Notes under the pieces: generated by a model
What the model saw: only the letters and a program-made list of their open reading frames with translations
Database searches by the model: none
What the model was told of the DNA's origin: nothing
Position numbers and translations under genes: made by a program
Origin: Clostridiales bacterium
GTDB lineage: Bacteria > Bacillota > Clostridia > Christensenellales > CAG-314
Reading direction: 5' to 3'
NCBI GenBank assembly: GCA_004558105.1
Contig: SFEB01000059.1
Coordinates: forward strand, 1 to 7,879
DNA length: 7,879 bases
In this document: in pieces, positions 1 to 6,590 of the stretch
Layout: each line of letters starts with the position of its first letter
Numbering within the stretch: the first letter of the stretch is position 1

Positions 1-1648
1 TGATACGGATAAAATCGTTTGGGACGTAGGTCACCAGAGTTACGTTCATAAAATGCTTACCGGCAGACTTTCGGAGATAGATACGTTACGTCAGTCTGGA
101 GGATTGTCGGGTTTTACAGACGTAAAAGAGTCAGAGTACGATTCTTTCGGCGCAGGGCATGCAAGTACCGCTATTTCTGCGGCACTCGGGATTGCTAAGG
201 CAAGAGATATCAGTAATCAGAACTTTGACGTTGTAGCGGTGGTTGGTGATGGCGCGTTGACGGGCGGTTTGTCGTACGAAGGGCTCAACAGTATCGGAAA
301 TACCAAAATGTTTATCGTATTAAACGATAATAATATGTCCATAGGCGACAACGTCGGTAGCGCAACAAAAAATTTATCAAAAATGCGTATTAGCAAGGGG
401 TATCTCAATTTCAAGCGCCGCACTAAAAAGTTTTTAAGCAAGGTACCTCTCGTCGGCAAACCTTTGCTAAGACTCGGAACAAATATTGCTCGCAACATGC
501 GTCTGAAACGCTTGCACAATATTTATTTTGAAAACTTTAACATCAAATACGTCGGTCCCGCCAACGGGCATGACGTAAAAGAACTTGTTTTTTATTTAAG
601 TAAAATTAAAAATAACATCGACAAACCGACTGTATTGCATTGTATTACAAAAAAAGGCAAAGGATACGAAGCGGCTGAAAAAGATCCTCAGAAGTATCAT
701 GGCATTTCACCCAAAAACTCAAAGTCAAACTGTGACATGTCTGAAACTGTTGGACGCACTTTGACGGAAATTGCCGTTGATAATCCTAAAATTACGGTCA
801 TTACCGCCGCCATGGCAGACGGAACAGGAACGAGCGTATTTAAAGACGCATATCCGCAGAGGTTTTTCGACGTAGGCATAGCAGAAGAACATGCCGTAAC
901 TTTTGCCGCAGGACTTGCTATGCAGGGGCTTAAGCCTTACGTTGCAGTTTATTCTACGTTTTTGCAACGAGCTTACGACCAGATCGTTCATGACGTATGT
1001 TTGCAGAATTTACCGGTTACTTTTTGCATTGACCGTGCAGGGTTGGTCGGGCAGGACGGCAAAACTCATCAGGGGTTATTCGATATTCCGTTTTTGTCTT
1101 CGATACCCAATATTACGCTTTTAGCGCCGGCAACGGTAACGCAATTAAAGCAGATGTTGACCTGGAGCGTTTCTCAATCGGGACCGATAGCTATACGATA
1201 CCCCAAGTACAGTTTAAAATCCTGTGAGGAAACGGCATGTGACTTTGTTTTTCCTCGCTGGAACCTTTTCGGTGACGTCAGTTCCGACGTTTATCTGTTT
1301 GCCGTAGGCTGTAACGCTTTGTCTGCTTGTCTGAACGTTAAAAAAGTTCTTGAAAATAAAAAAGTTTGCGTTATTAACGCTTGTTGTATCAAGCCTCTTG
1401 ATTATAAAACGTTGGGAGAGTTGAGACTCGAAAAGAAAACTATCGTTACGGCAGAAGAAGGCGTACTCTGCGGCGGTTTCGGTTCGCTAATCGATAGTTA
1501 TATTGTCGAAAACAATATCCGTCCTAAAAAAGTGATACATATGGGAGTAAAAGATTGTTTTGTAAGTCACGCTACCATTGAGGAGCAGATTGAGGCAATT
1601 GGGATAACCGAGAAGGGTATAATGAGCGCTGTTATAGACAGTTTATAA
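1..1648 (+). CDS. dxs: 1-deoxy-D-xylulose-5-phosphate synthase, 5'-truncated by the window edge
   Basis: DXS condenses pyruvate and glyceraldehyde 3-phosphate, using thiamine diphosphate (TPP), in the first step of the MEP isoprenoid pathway in the cytoplasm. The reading frame is open from base 2, and its first residues (IVWDVGHQSYVHK) already match the DXS N-terminal domain, so the ATG at 53 is internal. About 65-75 N-terminal residues lie outside the window; 548 codons are present, against a family length of about 620. Visible motifs: the TPP/Mg GDG at 245-253 and its partner NDN at 323-331; the AEEHAVT segment of the pyrimidine-binding domain with the catalytic Glu at 884-886; the DRAGLVGQDGKTHQG loop near 1030-1075; and a transketolase-type C-terminal domain from about 1270. 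No frameshift or missing key residue is seen. In the classic cluster tlyA follows dxs; here nadK follows after an 81-nt gap that contains a promoter. Confidence 0.97.
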   Translation, partial: DTDKIVWDVGHQSYVHKMLTGRLSEIDTLRQSGGLSGFTDVKESEYDSFGAGHASTAISAALGIAKARDISNQNFDVVAVVGDGALTGGLSYEGLNSIGNTKMFIVLNDNNMSIGDNVGSATKNLSKMRISKGYLNFKRRTKKFLSKVPLVGKPLLRLGTNIARNMRLKRLHNIYFENFNIKYVGPANGHDVKELVFYLSKIKNNIDKPTVLHCITKKGKGYEAAEKDPQKYHGISPKNSKSNCDMSETVGRTLTEIAVDNPKITVITAAMADGTGTSVFKDAYPQRFFDVGIAEEHAVTFAAGLAMQGLKPYVAVYSTFLQRAYDQIVHDVCLQNLPVTFCIDRAGLVGQDGKTHQGLFDIPFLSSIPNITLLAPATVTQLKQMLTWSVSQSGPIAIRYPKYSLKSCEETACDFVFPRWNLFGDVSSDVYLFAVGCNALSACLNVKKVLENKKVCVINACCIKPLDYKTLGELRLEKKTIVTAEEGVLCGGFGSLIDSYIVENNIRPKKVIHMGVKDCFVSHATIEEQIEAIGITEKGIMSAVIDSL

Positions 1649-1729
1649 AAATTATTCTGGTTTTTTTGATTTTTTTCTTAAAAACCATTGCATATTTCGG
1701 TTAATTTGTGTATAATAATTCAAATCGAT
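1649..1729. other. AT-rich dxs-nadK intergenic gap
   Basis: This 81-nt spacer has two runs of seven T (1661-1667 and 1670-1676). A weak GGTTTTT/AAAAACC inverted repeat (1659-1665 with 1680-1686) has a 14-nt loop made largely of T. It is not a convincing intrinsic terminator because the stem is almost all A-T and no T tract follows it. The right half holds the nadK promoter. No small ORF or RNA gene is recognisable. Confidence 0.6.
1688..1716 (+). promoter_or_regulatory. Sigma-A-type promoter for nadK-argR-recN
   Basis: A perfect -10 hexamer TATAAT lies at 1711-1716, with TTGCAT (TTG matches, 3 of 6 overall) at 1688-1693 and an ideal 17-nt spacer. Transcription would begin about 1722-1725, only a few bases before the nadK ATG at 1730, so the message would be almost leaderless. 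The weak point is the poor second half of the -35 box. The perfect -10, the spacing, and the position after a T-rich gap support it. Confidence 0.6.
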
Positions 1730-2557
1730 ATGAGAATTGTTATTGCGCAAAACAGTAAAAAAGAAATTGAAAAAAGTGTATACGAAAAGTTTTGTGCTTA
1801 TGCCGCAGACTACGGCATAAGCGTTTCTTTTGCCGTCGATTGTTTTGAGTTAAAAGAACGCCTGTCCACCGATGAGTACGACTGCGTAGCTATTTTCGGC
1901 GGCGACGGGTCAATGCTCGGCTTTGCTCCCGTGTGTTCTGAGTATGGCGTTGCTATACTGTCAATAAACATGGGTAGAGTAGGATTTTTATCCCAACTCG
2001 AGCTTAAAGATCTACAAAACGGACTAAAAATGCTTTCGAAAGGTGATTTTTCAACTGAAGAGAGAGGCATGTTAAGGCTTTGCGACGGCGAAAACGAATT
2101 TTTTTCATTAAACGATATTGTTTTTTGCAATCGTATGAGGAGCGGTACTATTTCGCTGAATCTTTTTGTTGACGAACATTTTGTAGATCGTTACGTAGGC
2201 GACGGACTTATCGTTTCTACGCCGACCGGGAGTACGGCGTATTCCTTAGCGGCAGGCGGACCTATTATTTATCCGGACCTGAACGTTACGTTGCTTACTC
2301 CGTTGTGCGCGCATTCTTTGCGTCGCTGTCCTATAGTCGTTTCGTCCGACTGTAAGATTTCGGTGGAGTATTTCGATAATACGCAGTGTTTAGCAGACGG
2401 CAGAGTTTTAACACTGTCGGATGCGGAGAAAAATAAAGTTTATATAGAAAGAAGTCCCAATAAAGTAAAATTTATAAGATTTAAAACGTCAGATTTTTTT
2501 GCAAAACTTTTTGAAAAATTTGCGAGTTGGAGTAACCCGTACATGGAGGATAAATAA
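1730..2557 (+). CDS. nadK: NAD kinase (ATP/polyphosphate-dependent)
   Basis: Cytoplasmic enzyme that phosphorylates NAD to NADP, setting the NADPH pool. The 275-residue product has the family landmarks: GGDG at residues 57-60 (phosphate-donor loop), INMGRVGFL shortly after, the NE/D-type motif as LND at 127-129, then GDGLIVSTPTGSTAYS from residue 157 and GGPIIYP, with the usual beta-rich C-terminal half. The open frame extends back to a TTG at 1688, but that overlaps the promoter. The ATG at 1730 gives the family-typical start MRIVIAQNSKK. No Shine-Dalgarno sequence precedes it (the 13 bases between the -10 box and the ATG are AATTCAAATCGAT), which fits a nearly leaderless transcript. The stop TAA (2555-2557) directly abuts the argR ATG, implying coupled expression. 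Codons 23-31 contain a perfect 10-bp inverted repeat followed by a T-rich stretch, which looks like an intragenic attenuator or terminator. Confidence 0.95.
   Translation: MRIVIAQNSKKEIEKSVYEKFCAYAADYGISVSFAVDCFELKERLSTDEYDCVAIFGGDGSMLGFAPVCSEYGVAILSINMGRVGFLSQLELKDLQNGLKMLSKGDFSTEERGMLRLCDGENEFFSLNDIVFCNRMRSGTISLNLFVDEHFVDRYVGDGLIVSTPTGSTAYSLAAGGPIIYPDLNVTLLTPLCAHSLRRCPIVVSSDCKISVEYFDNTQCLADGRVLTLSDAEKNKVYIERSPNKVKFIRFKTSDFFAKLFEKFASWSNPYMEDK
1796..1831 (+). repeat. Perfect inverted repeat with T-rich tail inside nadK
   Basis: GCTTATGCCG (1796-1805) and CGGCATAAGC (1813-1822) are exact reverse complements around a 7-nt loop CAGACTA. G-T wobbles can extend the stem outward by two pairs. The tail 1824-1831 is TTTCTTTT, so on paper it resembles an intrinsic terminator about 75 nt downstream of the predicted start of transcription. 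A second TGCCG at 1831-1835 can compete for CGGCA at 1813-1817, giving a mutually exclusive hairpin. It is coding sequence, so function is an inference. Confidence 0.5.
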
Positions 2558-3010
2558 ATGTCAAGAGCCAAAAGACAATCAAAAATATTGGAAATTATCA
2601 ACAGCAGCGCAATCGAAACTCAGGACGAGCTGGTTAAAGAGTTGTCGAACAACGGTTTTAAGGTTACGCAGGCGACTATCAGCCGCGATATAAAGGAGTT
2701 AGGTTTAATTAAGGCTGCTACCGACGGTGGAAATTCCCGTTACGTTACGGTTAAATCCGTCGACTACATTATCTCGACAAAACTTATCAATGTTTTTAAA
2801 GAGGCAGTAGTCAGCTTTACTACCGCAAACAATCTTGTCGTTGTAAAAACTTTGTCGGGTTGCTCAACCAACGTCGGTATGGTGGTGGAACAGCTTAATA
2901 TTCCTGAATTAGTCGGTTGTGTCAGCGGTTATGATACTATACTTATGGTTACCCAAACGCCGGAGGACGCAATTACTCTTAAAACAAAATTAGAGGCAAT
3001 AGTCGGCTAA
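2558..3010 (+). CDS. argR: Arginine repressor family regulator with non-canonical ligand pocket
   Basis: The ArgR/AhrC family are hexameric repressors/activators of arginine metabolism that use L-arginine as co-effector. The 150-residue length is normal. Residues 1-70 form the winged helix, with IETQDELVKEL and the recognition helix VTQATISRDIKELGL (about 36-50), nearly identical to B. subtilis AhrC as I recall it. Residues 78-150 form the oligomerisation and ligand domain. The ligand pocket departs from the norm: the usual GDDT is SGYDT (Tyr125, Asp126), and positions equivalent to E. coli Gln106 and Asp113 are Thr104 and Glu111. The ATG directly follows the nadK stop, and a strong SD GGAGGA (2545-2550, 7-nt spacing) lies inside the end of nadK. 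recN follows 11 nt later, the standard argR-recN linkage. Family membership is certain. Whether this protein responds to arginine is doubtful. Confidence 0.95.
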   Translation: MSRAKRQSKILEIINSSAIETQDELVKELSNNGFKVTQATISRDIKELGLIKAATDGGNSRYVTVKSVDYIISTKLINVFKEAVVSFTTANNLVVVKTLSGCSTNVGMVVEQLNIPELVGCVSGYDTILMVTQTPEDAITLKTKLEAIVG

Positions 3011-3021
3011 CGAGGTAAACG

Positions 3022-4713
3022 ATGTTAAAGAATCTTTCGATAAAGAATATTGCTTTAATAAGTAACCTATCCGTTGACCTTGGCGAAAATCTGTGTGTTT
3101 TAACGGGTGAGACAGGTGCAGGCAAAAGCATTATCGTTGACAGTCTTGCTTTTGTTCTGGGCGGTAAGGCCGACAAAAGTCTTATTAAGTTCGGAGAAGA
3201 AAAGGCAACCGTTGAGGCTGTGTTTGAAGTTGAAGAAAACTCAGTAACCTTGTCTGTGCTTAAAGAATTCGGTTTCGATGACCAAGACACTACGGTAGTG
3301 CTGTTTCGCGCAATGAATTTGCAGGGAAAAAACGAATGCAGAATAAACGGCAGGGTTTGTACTTTGTCTGTTTTAAAAGCGGTAGCTTGTACTTTGGTAG
3401 ATATTTTCGGGCAAAGCGACCATGTTAATCTGCTCAGAACGGATACTCATCTGACGATTATCGATAACTTTAAAAAATCACCGTTTGAGGAAGAATTGAC
3501 AGCCGTCGTGTCTCAATACAAGCAACTTAAAAACGAATTATCAAAGTTCGGCGGAAGCGAAGCCGAGCGTGAGAGAACGCTTGATTTGCTGGATTATGAA
3601 ATAAAAGAGATCACTCGCGCGGAGTTATCCGAAAACGAGGAAGAAGAGTTGATGGCAACTAAAGACAAAGTCGCTAACGTCGAAAAAATAGCCGAGGCGC
3701 TTAAAGGTTGTCTTGCGCATTTAAACCAGTCCTGCAATATTTCCTCCGAATTATGGTTGGCAAGCAATTCTTTGCAGGGAGTACAAAAATACGACAGCGA
3801 TCTGGATAGCGTTGCGGCAAGGTTGCAGAGTGCAAAATACGAATTGGATGATTTAACGGAAATAATAGAGTCTAAAATAAGCGAATGTGATTATAATCCC
3901 GCTCATGTTGACAAAATTATGGAACGTCTGGATGAAATCAAGCGTTTAAAACGGAAATACGGCGGTACTGTTACGGCAGTGCTAGATTATCTTGAACAAG
4001 CAAAAGATAAGTATGGCAGATTAGTGGACGCAACCGCGCAGATAGAAGAAATAAACGGCAAGATGGAGCAATTAAAAGCGAAAGCCTACGAGTTGAGTAA
4101 AAAGCTCAGTCAATTTCGAAAAGATTCCGCTGAAGAATTTTGCGAACTTGTCAAAAAAGAACTTAGCGACCTCGGCATGAAAAACGCCACGTTCAGCGCC
4201 GTTTTTAGCGAAGAACCTTCTTTGGAAAGTTTTTTACCGAGCGAAAAGGGCTTTGATTCGGTTGAATTTATGTTTTCGGCAAATAAAGGCGAACCGCAAA
4301 AACCGTTGGCAAAGGTTATTTCCGGCGGTGAAATGTCAAGATTTTTGTTGGCAGTCAAGAATATAACGGCAAAAATCGAAAATATTCCTACCATGGTTTT
4401 TGACGAAATAGACGTCGGTTTATCCGGTACGGTAGCGCAAATGGTGGCAATTAAACTTGCAAACGTAAGCAGAAAGTATCAGTGCATAGTAATAACGCAC
4501 CTTCCGCAAGTCGCAGCCATGGGGGACAACAACTACTTCATCAATAAATTCGTTGAAAACGAAAAAACCGTCAGTCAGGTAACGGTAGCCGATATCGAGT
4601 TGAAAACGAGAGAGGTAGCAAGGCTTATGGGCGGCGAGAATATCGGTGAGTACGGTATTAAACATGCAGGTGAGATGTTGAATTGGGCAGATAAAATAAA
4701 AGCCTCGTTATAA
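3022..4713 (+). CDS. recN: DNA repair protein RecN (SMC-like ATPase)
   Basis: RecN is a cytoplasmic SMC-family ATPase recruited early to DNA double-strand breaks, where it bridges and mobilises ends for RecA-dependent repair. The 563-residue length is typical. The N-terminal ATPase half begins MLKNLSIKNIALI and has Walker A GETGAGKS at residues 29-36, then the FGQSDHVNLL segment. A short antiparallel coiled-coil arm spans roughly 155-370. The C-terminal half carries the ABC signature SGGEMSR at 434-440, Walker B with DEID at 461-464, and the H-loop histidine 493 in THLPQVAA. All catalytic elements are present. The start ATG has SD GAGGT (3012-3016, 5-nt spacing), and the gene is the last of the nadK-argR-recN unit, ending 20 nt before a terminator hairpin. 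No LexA-type operator is recognisable upstream, consistent with transcription from the nadK promoter. Confidence 0.97.
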   Translation: MLKNLSIKNIALISNLSVDLGENLCVLTGETGAGKSIIVDSLAFVLGGKADKSLIKFGEEKATVEAVFEVEENSVTLSVLKEFGFDDQDTTVVLFRAMNLQGKNECRINGRVCTLSVLKAVACTLVDIFGQSDHVNLLRTDTHLTIIDNFKKSPFEEELTAVVSQYKQLKNELSKFGGSEAERERTLDLLDYEIKEITRAELSENEEEELMATKDKVANVEKIAEALKGCLAHLNQSCNISSELWLASNSLQGVQKYDSDLDSVAARLQSAKYELDDLTEIIESKISECDYNPAHVDKIMERLDEIKRLKRKYGGTVTAVLDYLEQAKDKYGRLVDATAQIEEINGKMEQLKAKAYELSKKLSQFRKDSAEEFCELVKKELSDLGMKNATFSAVFSEEPSLESFLPSEKGFDSVEFMFSANKGEPQKPLAKVISGGEMSRFLLAVKNITAKIENIPTMVFDEIDVGLSGTVAQMVAIKLANVSRKYQCIVITHLPQVAAMGDNNYFINKFVENEKTVSQVTVADIELKTREVARLMGGENIGEYGIKHAGEMLNWADKIKASL

Positions 4714-4733
4714 TAAATAAAAATATAAAATCT

Positions 4734-4765
4734 CCTCAAACTAAAAATACGTTTGAGGTTTTTTT
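4734..4765 (+). terminator. Intrinsic terminator after recN whose 3' arm is the spoIVB ribosome binding site
   Basis: CCTCAAAC (4734-4741) and GTTTGAGG (4751-4758) form a perfect 8-bp stem with a 9-nt loop, followed by seven T (4759-4765). The T run ends exactly at the spoIVB ATG (4766). The GAGG at 4755-4758 is the only Shine-Dalgarno sequence for spoIVB (7-nt spacing), so the hairpin both ends recN transcripts and would hide the spoIVB RBS in any read-through transcript. Confidence 0.8.
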
Positions 4766-5944
4766 ATGAGAAAAAATAACGGCATATTCTGGTTAATTAT
4801 ATTATTTATTCTGTTAGTCGGGTTAAATATCGTCTGCGGCAGCATTTTTGCCGAGGTAAAACCCGCTAGTATATCATATTACGGCGCAAATGAAGAGTGT
4901 GTAACTACTTTTGCGGGCGAAAATTGTTCGAATAATGCGGAAGAGCAAGACTTTTGCGACAGTTTCAAGCAACTTGTTTCCAATAAAAGGAATAAAACGA
5001 TTGACAGAAAGGTATATTTAGGCGGAAAAACTATAGGAATGTCGTTCGACGACGAGGGTGCTATCGTTATAGGTATTAATGAATTTTTGTCGTCAAAAGG
5101 TTTAACCAGTCCTGCCGCTAACTGCGACTTACGCATAGGAGACGTTATAACCGAAATTGACGGAGTTAAAATTAAAAATTCCGAGTCTTTATCGAAAGTT
5201 TTGCAAAAAATCGGAGGCAAAGAGGTAAAGATAAAGGTAAAACATGGTCAAATCGTTCAGGAAAAAAATATAAAGCCTGATTTTGACGTTATTTCCAAGA
5301 CTTATAAACTCGGTTTATGGGTAAAAGACGCAGGCAGCGGTATAGGCACGTTGACTTTTGTCGAAAATAACGGATACTTTGGAAGTTTAGGGCATCCTGT
5401 CGTCGACAGTAAGACCGGCGAAATATTAAAAGTAAACTCGGGCAGCGTATACACCTGCAAAATTCTCAGTATTGAAAAAGGTATCAGCGGAAAAGCCGGC
5501 GAGTTGAGAGGAATAATAGAAAATCAAAACAAAATAGGCGATATTATTACCAACAATAAATTCGGTGTTTACGGAAAAATGGATTCCGGTCAGTACGGCG
5601 GAAGCGGTGAAAAGCTAATACAAGTGGCATCTGCCGACGAAGTTAAACCGGGCAAGGCTAAAATAATATGTACCCTTGACTCTGATATTCCGAAAGAATA
5701 TGAAATTGAAATTGTCAAGGCTGTTTCGCAGAATAAAGTTCAGGACAAAGGAATGGTAATTCACGTTACCGATAAAAACTTGTTGGAGTTGACGGGCGGA
5801 ATAGTGCAAGGCATGAGCGGAAGTCCGATAATTCAGAACGGTAAACTTGTTGGTGCTGTTACTCACGTTTTTGTAAACGATCCTACGAGAGGATACGGAA
5901 TATACGCCGAATGGATGCTTGACGCAGTGGATAAAATAAAATAA
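4766..5944 (+). CDS. spoIVB: Stage IV sporulation protein B, S55-family serine protease
   Basis: SpoIVB is made in the forespore and acts across the intermembrane space. It cleaves SpoIVFA so that SpoIVFB can process pro-sigma-K in the mother cell. The 392-residue product (B. subtilis: about 426) has an N-terminal membrane anchor/signal (residues 8-30), VYLGGKTIGM (about 84-93), a PDZ domain (about 95-165) with LRIGDVITEIDG, and the SpoIVB peptidase domain. The inferred catalytic triad is His210 (SLGHPVVD), Asp336 (VTDKN) and Ser351 (QGMSGSPII), with spacing nearly identical to the B. subtilis triad. The C-terminus GAVTHVFVNDPTRGYGIYAEWML is the family hallmark. The start codon is fixed by the anchor and the GAGG SD. 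It sits after recN as in Bacillus and Clostridium, but spo0A does not follow. The SD lies within the recN terminator stem, so a separate sporulation promoter is expected; I could not identify one convincingly. Confidence 0.97.
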   Translation: MRKNNGIFWLIILFILLVGLNIVCGSIFAEVKPASISYYGANEECVTTFAGENCSNNAEEQDFCDSFKQLVSNKRNKTIDRKVYLGGKTIGMSFDDEGAIVIGINEFLSSKGLTSPAANCDLRIGDVITEIDGVKIKNSESLSKVLQKIGGKEVKIKVKHGQIVQEKNIKPDFDVISKTYKLGLWVKDAGSGIGTLTFVENNGYFGSLGHPVVDSKTGEILKVNSGSVYTCKILSIEKGISGKAGELRGIIENQNKIGDIITNNKFGVYGKMDSGQYGGSGEKLIQVASADEVKPGKAKIICTLDSDIPKEYEIEIVKAVSQNKVQDKGMVIHVTDKNLLELTGGIVQGMSGSPIIQNGKLVGAVTHVFVNDPTRGYGIYAEWMLDAVDKIK

Positions 5945-5982
5945 GACGTTATATTTAGTGGAATAAAAGCATATTTTTAAAT

Positions 5983-6213
5983 ATGAATATAGCGTGCAAC
6001 GTAAAGGATTTTAGCCGAAGAGTAAAGAATACGATAATAAACAATATAAAAACGCTCGTATTTTTAGCGGTAGCTATGCTTGTAGGGCTTGTTTTAGGCT
6101 TTATTTTTTACAATAGCATCCTGACGTCGGAACTGCTTTTTTGGAACGATAAGGAAGGAATATTGTCTTTATCTCAAAGCGCTGTTGTGTGCTTTTGTGT
6201 TATGCCTGTTTAA
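5983..6213 (+). CDS. N-terminal part of a frameshifted multi-pass membrane protein (possibly SpoIIM-like)
   Basis: The ORF of 76 codons has a basic N-terminal stretch (KDFSRRVKNTIINNIK) and one clear membrane segment at about residues 24-43 (LVFLAVAMLVGLVLGFIFYN). It runs into a stop at 6211-6213 just where the +1 frame continues as a hydrophobic protein with no start of its own. The two frames overlap from 6125 to 6210, and a T6 run at 6137-6142 is the most obvious slip point. Removing one T would join them into about 185 residues with some five membrane segments. That size and topology, the basic N-terminus followed by a glycine-rich first membrane helix, and the position between spoIVB and a DacF-type gene suggest a SpoIIM-type protein, but no diagnostic motif proves it. 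There is no Shine-Dalgarno before ATG 5983, the only candidate start after the in-frame stop at 5956. Confidence 0.5.
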   Translation: MNIACNVKDFSRRVKNTIINNIKTLVFLAVAMLVGLVLGFIFYNSILTSELLFWNDKEGILSLSQSAVVCFCVMPV

Positions 6214-6541
6214 AAACGGTAAGTGGGGCTTATATTTTTTAGCGTTGTTAAACGGTTTGACGTTTGCCGTTTTGCTTGTTACGGTTATTTCTTTGTTGGG
6301 TGTAATCGGAATAGGGTATTTGGTAATAACGGTGTTAATGTTTGCCTTTTTATTGCTATTGTTGTTTTTCTCTTTTTGTATTGCGGAAAACAATAGTTAT
6401 TGCGGCGTATTGGTGAGTAAAAATAAACTACTATATCTGACAAAGTATTTTATTATTTTATTGATTTCTTCTGTTATATACTCACTTTTAATTACGATAA
6501 TTGTTTTTTTATTATTGAGACTGTTATTTGCGATAGTTTAG
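6125..6541 (+). CDS. C-terminal part of the same frameshifted membrane protein
   Basis: Frame +1 relative to the preceding fragment is open from 6125 to the stop at 6539-6541. It has no ATG or GTG near its beginning; the first usable codon is a TTG at 6185 without an SD, so it reads as the continuation of the upstream fragment rather than a separate gene. It encodes a short hydrophobic helix (LKALLCAFVLCLF), then GLYFLALLNGLTFAVLLVTV, a long hydrophobic segment (GYLVITVLMFAFLLLLLFF), a polar loop (AENNSYCGVLVSKNK) and a final strong hydrophobic span ending at the C-terminus. The LLNG in the third predicted helix resembles the Gly-containing helix of SpoIIM. SpoIIM, with SpoIID and SpoIIP, drives peptidoglycan remodelling in engulfment, and that role is inferred only. 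A tail-to-head distance of 49 nt to the carboxypeptidase gene suggests possible co-transcription. Confidence 0.5.
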   Translation, partial: RRNCFFGTIRKEYCLYLKALLCAFVLCLFKNGKWGLYFLALLNGLTFAVLLVTVISLLGVIGIGYLVITVLMFAFLLLLLFFSFCIAENNSYCGVLVSKNKLLYLTKYFIILLISSVIYSLLITIIVFLLLRLLFAIV

Positions 6542-6590
6542 TACATATTTTTCGGAAATTTTGCTCAACCTAAGGTAAAGGAGTAAAAAG

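Noticed and set aside
217..991. Minus-strand and alternate-frame ORFs overlapping dxs, and similar ones over recN, spoIVB and dacF
   Set aside because: All lie antisense or out of frame to clearly conserved genes, lack start signals and show no recognisable protein features.
1368..1380. GCGTTA-T-TAACGC palindrome in dxs
   Set aside because: It is a short near-symmetric coding segment deep inside a conserved gene, with no supporting context.
1659..1686. GGTTTTT/AAAAACC inverted repeat as a dxs terminator
   Set aside because: The stem is nearly all A-T with a 14-nt loop mostly of T, and the sequence after the 3' arm is not T-rich, so it is unlikely to terminate.
1688..1729. TTG start at 1688 extending NadK by 14 residues
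   Set aside because: The extension overlaps the promoter -35/-10 boxes, has no SD and does not resemble NAD kinase N-termini. The ATG at 1730 gives the family-typical start.
4662..4731. Sporulation or sigma-A promoter for spoIVB in the end of recN
   Set aside because: TATAAT (4709-4714) and TATAAA (4724-4729) occur but have no acceptable -35 at the right spacing, and the best sigma-G/F-like boxes have several mismatches. The region is simply AT-rich.
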